NCBI GenBank assembly: GCA_030549495.1 | Contig: JAUIRK010001051.1 | Span: 1,302,001-1,366,000, forward strand | Origin: Nectonema munidae | Taxonomy: Eukaryota; Nematomorpha; Nectonematoida; Nectonematidae | DNA length: 64,000 nt | Direction: 5' to 3' | Shown here: piece after piece, positions 57,550 through 64,000 of the stretch | How positions within the stretch are numbered: position 1 is the first letter of the stretch | How the letters are laid out: the number at the start of each line of letters is the position of its first letter | The notes under the pieces: model-generated | Told to the model about the DNA's origin: nothing | Seen by the model: the letters and a program-made list of their open reading frames with translations, nothing else | Databases searched by the model: none | Program-made: the position numbers and the translations under genes

Positions 57550-58400
57550 GTTTATTTCCCGGGATATTGTTTTCCTGCGATTTTAAAATTAAGTGAGCCA
57601 AGAAAAGAGAAAATTGCCAAAAGATTTCTATCAAATGCTTTAAAATATTTAATAAGTTGAGCATTCTTATCAAAAACAAAGATAATTGAAACTTTTTGAA
57701 AGAGTAAAACAAACAAATTGAAAGGATACTTCATAGAGGGACGTTGCATTTTTTATAAAATACTTTATATATTAGATAAAACGTATAAAATAACAAGGAT
57801 CTTAATATCAATTCTATAAACAATAGACATTAGCCCCTAAGAGCACTCTTGATATTACTATTATTAGTTATTAACGCCTACTTAAATATTTGCGAACATT
57901 TGAAGACATATACGGCAGAAGTTTGTAAGAAACAAAATAAAATAGACAATTGGTGTGATACTTCTAGAATGGTTCACAAAGCTCTTACTAGGCTGCCATT
58001 CTGTGCAATTGGTGTAATTCATATTAATTTTTGTAGTAATAAAACCAGTGTTTCTTCTTGTACTAGATACATAAAGAATGGTTAAGTATGTTCTCTTACC
58101 ATTCTGTCCTAAATTAGTTAAGAAATCTTTTTAAACTTTCTTAATCACATTGAATATATGCTACTCGAGACAGTAAAATTGTTTAAATGAGTAAGAGATC
58201 AAAAAATGTGAAACTAGTGGCCAATATATATATATATTATATGCTACAATTTATATACAATAAATTATTTTGAAGAAAACAAGATTTCATCGCTCATTAC
58301 AAACTATGAGAAGTGAAATTCAATTACTAAAATAGAAACCTGACACAATCAAAAAGAGATTATAGACAACTCAAATTACGTCTTTTATAAAGATCATAAA
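57550..58400. other. Gene-free stretch
   Basis: AT-rich. The plus-strand open frame at 57.85-58.08 kb has cysteines but no recognisable family and no splice context, so I do not call it. Confidence 0.3.
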
Positions 58401-58406
58401 ACTTAC

Positions 58407-58526
58407 TTTTTTTATTTTTTTGTTTTTCTGGAAAGTTACAATTTTAGGAATTGGTTTATTAATAATTTTATTAATTTTTTTTTCTTTTTTATAAACTTTG
58501 TCTAACTTTTTGGATAACTTCCCCAT
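58407..58526 (-). CDS. Lysine-rich candidate first exon (bystin or unknown gene)
   Basis: An ATG at 58526 opens 40 codons (MGKLSKKLDKVYKKEKKINK, later KIVTFQKNKKIKK) ending at a perfect donor, AAAAAA|GTAAGT. A start MGK with many lysines is usual for bystin of other animals, and the strand and order fit, but the distance to the next exon is 5.8 kb and at least one further exon is needed to join the phases. It may instead start another basic nucleolar protein, or be chance. Confidence 0.3.
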
Positions 58527-58539
58527 ATTATATAACGGA

Positions 58540-59740
58540 ACAAATCTGTATTAAAAAAAATAAAATACATTTTTCTCTACCATATATAATTTATTAAGTA
58601 AGCATCATAGTAGATAATTTTTTATCTTTTAATTAACCTCTAGATCCTAGAGCACTCTAGCGCACTTTTTAACAAAGGCAAATAAAAATATGCACAGACA
58701 TTAGTTTGTAAGTTGTTTTATGCTCCACCATACATAAGCCACATATGCTGGTTTACAGTCAACCGCACATTACTGGGCATCACAGAAATTTAAGATTTTA
58801 ATTAATTTTTTTATAAAGAGGTGTGACAAAAAATATCTTTAAAGCAGATAAAAATGGAAAATCGATCGATTTTTTAACAACCAGAAAAAATTCACGACAT
58901 GCTAAAGAAGTTTAAAAATATTATATAAAATTTCATGTATTTTTGTTGTCCACATACCCACGAGATTTCTTCTACAATAAAATACGAATTTGTTAAGAAC
59001 CGAAAGTGTAAATTTAATTTATTTTACAAAGTATTTTATACATATATAAAATAGCGATTATGTATTTTGCCATTTTTAGCTGTAATATAGTATATACTAT
59101 GTTCATAATTGATTCTAAAATGTAAGAAACTCCTCATTGAATTCAACACGAATTGAACTACTATTAAAATGTTGTCGATAAATATCATGAATTGTCAAAA
59201 AATATTAGATAGAAACTTTTTCGAAATATAAAATGTTGTAAATACAAATCAAGAATCTACTACATTCTTAATTGGGTATTTTAAATAAAAAATTTTTTAA
59301 GGGTAAATTTATTTGCGCCGCTTGAGTGCCAATGTCAGGTCCAAAATATAAATAGCTCTGTTTCTTCTTCATCTACAATACAGCGTTGAAAATTGTGGTT
59401 ACTCAAATGCGAAAAAATAAAAAAAAAATGCTTTGAGATTGATATTCAATTGGCCAAATCTGAGTCTTACGAGTCATCTTTTCTTTCCTAATAGTTTCCT
59501 CAAGTTTGAAGATATATATGCTTAAATTGGCGACTTTTATATACAAAGGTTACACTAGTTTATTACCTCATTTGTTGAGTACCTGGTTTACATTTAAATA
59601 TGAATTCTTCTTCTCCTCCTTTTTCTTCTTCTTCTTTTTTTTTTGGTATTTAAGAAACCAAAAATTTTAAAAGAAAAGAAAAAGATATGACAAAAATATG
59701 CATATAATGTTAATGGAGTCTATTTGTATTTTTGTCCATG
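58540..59740. other. Gene-free stretch with CT-rich microsatellite
   Basis: AT-rich without coding signs. A (CTT/CTC)n-type tract lies at about 59606-59645. Confidence 0.35.
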
Positions 59741-59744
59741 CCAT

Positions 59745-59895
59745 CTGGTATACCAAATCTTACATCGAGCAAAATATGAATAGAAATTTGAACATTGTCT
59801 CAATAGTCATTTGTATATTGAATAGAAACCACCGTAGTATACAGGTTGGAGTTGAACCATCGTAGTATATAGGTTTCAGATGAACCATCGTAATA
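59745..59895. mobile_element. Foldback element, small arm fragment
   Basis: Diverged arm of the foldback family: ACATTGTCTC, TGAATAGAAACCACCGTAGT and two or three 28-bp sub-repeats (GTAGTATACAGGTTGGAG). Immediately to the right is ACTGAAAAAATATTTCTTC, which also lies right of the complete copy at 7.87 kb. Confidence 0.7.
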
Positions 59896-60035
59896 GATTG
59901 GAGATGACAATCCTTCATACTGAAAAAATATTTCTTCAAATATATTATTAATATTTTAAAAAATCTCGCATTATACACATAATGTGTATGTGTGTTATGA
60001 AAAACCACATCCATTCCCGAATAGAAATAATCATA

Positions 60036-60356
60036 TGTGATGAATAGAAAGAATCTGAAAGGCTGGAGCTTTTATTCAACAAATAGCGCGTGAAAAGCCA
60101 TAACTACATATATATATATATATATATAAGAATTTGCATAGTAAAAGAAAAGTCTATATTAATAGAATAGAAGAATTGTGATGTTCAGAGAAGTGTTAAT
60201 GACAAATAATTAATGACAAAAATAAATATAACTATGACAGATAATTATGGTTAAATGAAAAGATATTATGTGTAAGTTTATAAACAAAAATGATGATAAT
60301 AGTAATAATAATAATAATAATGAAGAAGGGTTATTTGAATAATACAATCTTCCGCA
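60036..60356 (-). repeat. 3' LTR of the Gypsy fossil
   Basis: Minus-strand start TGCGGAAG and end CATCACA give TG...CA borders. The segment TGTGATGAATAGAAAGAATC through GCGCGTGAAAAG is repeated at 63919-64000. It includes (TA)n and (AAT)n tracts (60107-60129 and 60298-60322). The outer border is inferred because the partner is cut by the window end. Confidence 0.7.
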
Positions 60357-63300
60357 CTAATGGGAATTGTCTATGCCATATTTCTTGACAGGCTTTCGTT
60401 CCCTTGTTGATCTTCTTAGGTGTGGTGCTTCCACTTTTGATTCTTCACCGTTGCTGGGTTCTTCGTTTGGAGAAGGATCCTTAGTGTATTCAGAGCAAGA
60501 GGTTTCTTCTAATTCCTTTTCAGTTTGGTTGGGGGCAAGATGCTTGAGAGCCACGGTGTTCTCCTTCCCATTTTGCGATTTTACCCTTGCGCATTGCGGA
60601 TTAATTTCCAAAAGTTCGACTAACTCCACTTGAGGCTTTGCTTTCGACGGGATAGGGAATTTCTTCATCCAAACAGTTTTTGTATTAGACAGCCAATCTG
60701 GAACTTTATTGTTGGCGCTGTTTCTTTCAAACTTAAATAATCTTTCATGCGGAGTTTCATTAGTTGATGTGTTCAGAAGTCTTCGGAGTGCATTCAAGCA
60801 ATCTGGAAGAACGTCTTCCCATTTTTCGATGGGCAGTCCTTGAGTCTCTGTTGCTAAAGTGACGGTTTTCCAGATAATTCCGTTGTATCTTTCGCATTGA
60901 GAATTGTCTTGAGGATTATAAGCTGTTGTGAAAGTCGAGGCTACGCCTTTACTTAAAAGAAAAGTTTTAAGTTCACTCGATAAAAATGAGCTCCCGCGAT
61001 CTGAGTGTACATATTTAGGTAGTCCAAAGATTGCGAAAACTTCTTGCAAACATTTTATTACCGTAGTTGACGTCGTATCCTTGCAAGGAAAGGCAAATGG
61101 AAATCTAGAATACTCGTCAATGATAGTGAGAATGTACTTGTTCTTGGTTTCTGATGGCAAAGGACCTTTGAAGTCGATAGATAGTCTATCAAATGGTTTT
61201 GTAGACTTTACCATGTGGTCTCCGTAAGACTTGAAGAATCTTGGTTTGCATTTACAACAGACTTGGCAGTTCTTTGTCATCACTTTTATTTCGTCCATTG
61301 AAAAGGGTAGGTTCTTTTCTCTGACAAAGTGACTCATTCTTCGCACTCCAGGATGGATCAGTGAGTCATGCAGCTCTTTTAGCTTCGTCGAGTCTTTTGA
61401 AATTGAACATGCACGTGATAACGCATCTGCAGATAAATTGTCGATTCCAGGTCGATACTTGATGTCAAAGGAATATGAAGCTAACTCCAAACGCCAGCGA
61501 AGCATCTTGTCGTTTTTGATTTTGTTCTTGCCATTATTGCTAAAAATGCAGAAAACTGCTTTCTGGTCCGTCACTACGGTAAAGTGTTGTCCAATTAGGA
61601 AGTGCTTCCAGTGTCGTACCGATGCGATGATGGCGTAAGCTTCTTTCTCCACGATGTGTGCTTTGGTTTCTGCTAGATTAAGAGTTTTGGAAAAGAATGC
61701 TACAGGCCTTCCATTTTGCAAGAGTGAGGCGGCGATTGTCTTCTCTGAAGCGTCTGTTTCCACAACGAATGGCACACCACTCTTGGTTGCGTGTAAAGCA
61801 GATCTACCAATTTCTTCTTTGAGAGAGTGAATTACTTTTATTTGACTGTTGGTTAGAGGAAAGGAGGTCACTTTTGTTAGAGATTGAACTTTCGTGGAGT
61901 AATTGGAAATCCATTTGGCGTAATATGAGAAGAATCCCATCATTCTTTTCAATTCAGCAGAACTTCGCGGTATTGGCATTTTTGTCAGAGGTTTGATGCG
62001 ATCCTTGTCAGGCCTTAGCTCCCCATCACCAATCTCATATCCAAGAAACTTGATAGATGCGAGTCCTTGCTTACTTTTGCTCCAAATGATGTTTAGTTGA
62101 TAGGAATTGGCTGCGTTAAGAAAAGACTTTAGATTGCGATCGTGTTGCTCCAAAGTCTTCCCACAGATTATTACATCGTCTATGTAAGAAAAAGTATCAC
62201 TAAGTTTATTTAACGAAATAAAGTTATTGATGTATCGCTGAAATGCAGAGGCCCCATTGGTTACTCCCATCGGAATTTTCGTGAATTGATAAAGTCTACC
62301 GTCAGCTTCAAACCCAGTGTACATTCGCTCGTCTTTTCCCAGTTCCACTTGATAATAAGCTTCGGAAAGATCAATTAAACTGAAGTATTTGAATTTGGCT
62401 ACTTTATGTGCCAATTCATTTACATCAGGCAAAGGATAGGCGTCAGCTAAGGTAAACTTATTTATCGTGCGTGAGAAGTCAACTACCATTCTCTTCCCTC
62501 CGGCGGTTTTGGGAACAAGGACAACTTGAGCTCGCCATGGAGAATTGGATTCTTCAATAACTCCAGCTTTCAGCAGTCTCTAGACTTCACTTCGTATAAA
62601 TCGCTGATCATCTTCACTGAACTTTCTAGTTCTTGTTATCTGAGGTCGACAATTAGCAGACAAGAATCTAAAAAGTTTCACTTCATTCGAGTTCTTTGTG
62701 GCACATGTATGACGAGCTTCAAGGTTTCCACTGTGATATTGGAAATCCAAAGAAGGTTCTTTCCCACGGAATTCAATGGTGATGTCTTTATGTCTTTTGA
62801 GAAAACTAATTCCCAAGATGACCTCTTTCCACAAGTTAGGTAAAATCAAGAACTCCACATTATCATAGACTTTATTTTGAATTTGCAATTGAGCACGAGT
62901 TCTTCCCATAACCTGCATTTTGAACTTGCTAGAAGCCATGCTGACCTTTTCTTTGCAGGGATATAGCTTCAAATTCAGTCGACGAGCAGTATCTTTGTCC
63001 AAGAAGTTGTCGGTACTCCCAGTGTCGACGAGTACTTGACATTTAGAGCCGTTGAGAAGAACGATGCTTTTCCAGCTGGATTTCTTCGACGTTCCATTGA
63101 TGTTTGAAACGTTTTTCCTTGCAGATCGACAAACTTTGGAGAAATGTCCAAGTTTACCACACTTGAAGCAGGTATGACGCTTGGCAGGACACAACTCTCT
63201 AGAGTTTCTAGGGTGTCTTTTACCTCCACAGAAGTAGCAATTTCCATTTGAAGATTTTAAAAAGGAAGAACAACTATCCATCTCTGACGCTTCACGATTT

Positions 63301-64000
63301 TGACGGGTTGAGAGTTCATCAGGTTGGTTCTCGTTTGTGGTTGCAGCAAGCGTTAGGGTATTGGACGCGTAGCTTTCGCTTTGGCTTAAAGCTTGCTCCA
63401 TAGCTCTAGCTTGATTGACTGCGGTGTTGAGATCAAGTTTCGTGTTTTCAAGGAGTCTGGTTCGAATAGCACTGTTCCTCAATCCAGAGATGAGAGAATC
63501 TCTTATGAAAAGATCTTTGTGCTCATCGGCAGTTACTTCTTTGAATTCGCAATTCATGGATAACACCTTCAAGGATTGAAAGAAAGAGTCGACGGTCTCG
63601 TCACTTGATTGAACGCGCGTTGAGAGGAGGTGCCTTGCATGAACTTCATTAGGAACTTTGACGTATGCACTTTCCAATTGCTTTATTGCCATCTCATAAC
63701 TTGACGCTTTTTGTATGCTTTCAGCAACGTCAGGTCCCAAGTGAATGATGAGAAGTTCAAGCTTGTTGGGACTGTGATCCTTCAAACAGTCAAGGTAGTA
63801 AGTGAATCCTCTAAACCAGTGCTTCCATAATTTTCCACTTTGTTCTTCGTTAGGGAGAACGTTGAACTCCTTTGGTCTGACGGCTTTTTCCATAAAGGGT
63901 TGGATGTTGAATAAAATTGTGATGAATAGAAAGAATCTGAAAGGCTGGAGCTTTTATTCAACAAATAGCGCGTGAAAAGACATAACTACATATATATATA
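60036..64000 (-). mobile_element. Ty3/Gypsy fossil, nearly whole, 5' end beyond the window
   Basis: A minus-strand LTR retrotransposon with all parts in order: gag with two zinc knuckles and aspartic protease in a block of 437 codons (62580-63893), then reverse transcriptase, RNase H, integrase and a C-terminal tail in a block of 710 codons (60357-62489). The right-hand sequence from about 63919 to the window end repeats the left-hand one from 60036, so both LTRs are present; the left one (3' LTR) is about 60036-60356 and the right one runs out of the window. There is about one break between the two blocks; otherwise it looks whole. The near identity of the visible LTR parts points to a young insertion. 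Related to, but distinct from, the fossils at 35.3 and 41.4 kb. Confidence 0.9.

Noticed and set aside
57849-58085. 78-codon plus-strand frame with several cysteines
   Set aside because: No signal peptide logic, splice sites or family pattern; length is within chance expectation for this much sequence.

Overview
The window looks like nuclear DNA of an AT-rich metazoan, most likely an arthropod; a crustacean such as a copepod would fit, but that is a guess from base composition and transposon content. It holds short spliced host exons, one intronless housekeeping gene and very many transposable elements. The three recognisable host genes all serve ribosome building or translation: a Noc1/CEBPZ-type gene (minus strand, six phase-matched exons over 3.5-14.7 kb), cytosolic arginyl-tRNA synthetase (plus strand, intronless, 37.6-39.6 kb) and bystin/Enp1 (minus strand, at least five firm exons over 45.9-50.1 kb plus one or two probable upstream exons).

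Layout: 0.4-1.4 kb, remnant hAT transposase of the ZBED5/SCAND3 type. 2.0-2.7 kb, dispersed repeat with an inverted partner at 54.3-55.1 kb. 3.3-14.7 kb, the CEBPZ gene, its introns filled with a Penelope-like fragment (3.9-4.7), LINE scraps, a complete foldback element (6.2-7.8), nested tandem repeats (7.8-10.1) and a 300-bp GAT microsatellite (12.1-12.4). 15.4-18.3 kb, a CR1/Jockey-like LINE holding a hAT-type MITE with a clear 8-bp target duplication. 18.5-21.6 kb, a decayed member of a multicopy arthropod family split by a pogo/Tigger element. 23.3-24.1 kb, a one-armed foldback copy. 24.1-28.1 kb, LINE pieces split by a piggyBac element with TTAA duplications. 29.1-35.2 kb, a Mutator-like (MULE) element coding for PHD finger, OTU protease-like and MULE transposase domains between inverted repeats, its right repeat carrying two TTAA-flanked MITEs. 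35.3-37.3 kb, a Ty3/Gypsy fossil. 40.7-43.6 kb, a DNA transposon shell with TTA duplications and G-tracts around a second Gypsy fossil. 48.9-57.5 kb, further MITE copies, a piggyBac tail and a Penelope tail. 59.7-59.9 kb, a third foldback fragment. 60.0-64.0 kb, a nearly whole Ty3/Gypsy fossil on the minus strand that runs off the window end.

The most novel material is in the mobile DNA. Two sister TTAA-flanked MITE families keep a palindrome next to the terminal inverted repeat although its sequence has been wholly replaced, and one family is inserted inside the other. A foldback family built from 28-bp sub-repeats has a unique loop that lies in opposite orientations in two copies, and it shares the window with a PHD-OTU-MULE element; in Drosophila, foldback elements are linked to a MULE-type transposase (NOF). 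All homology statements come from motif recognition, not database searches.
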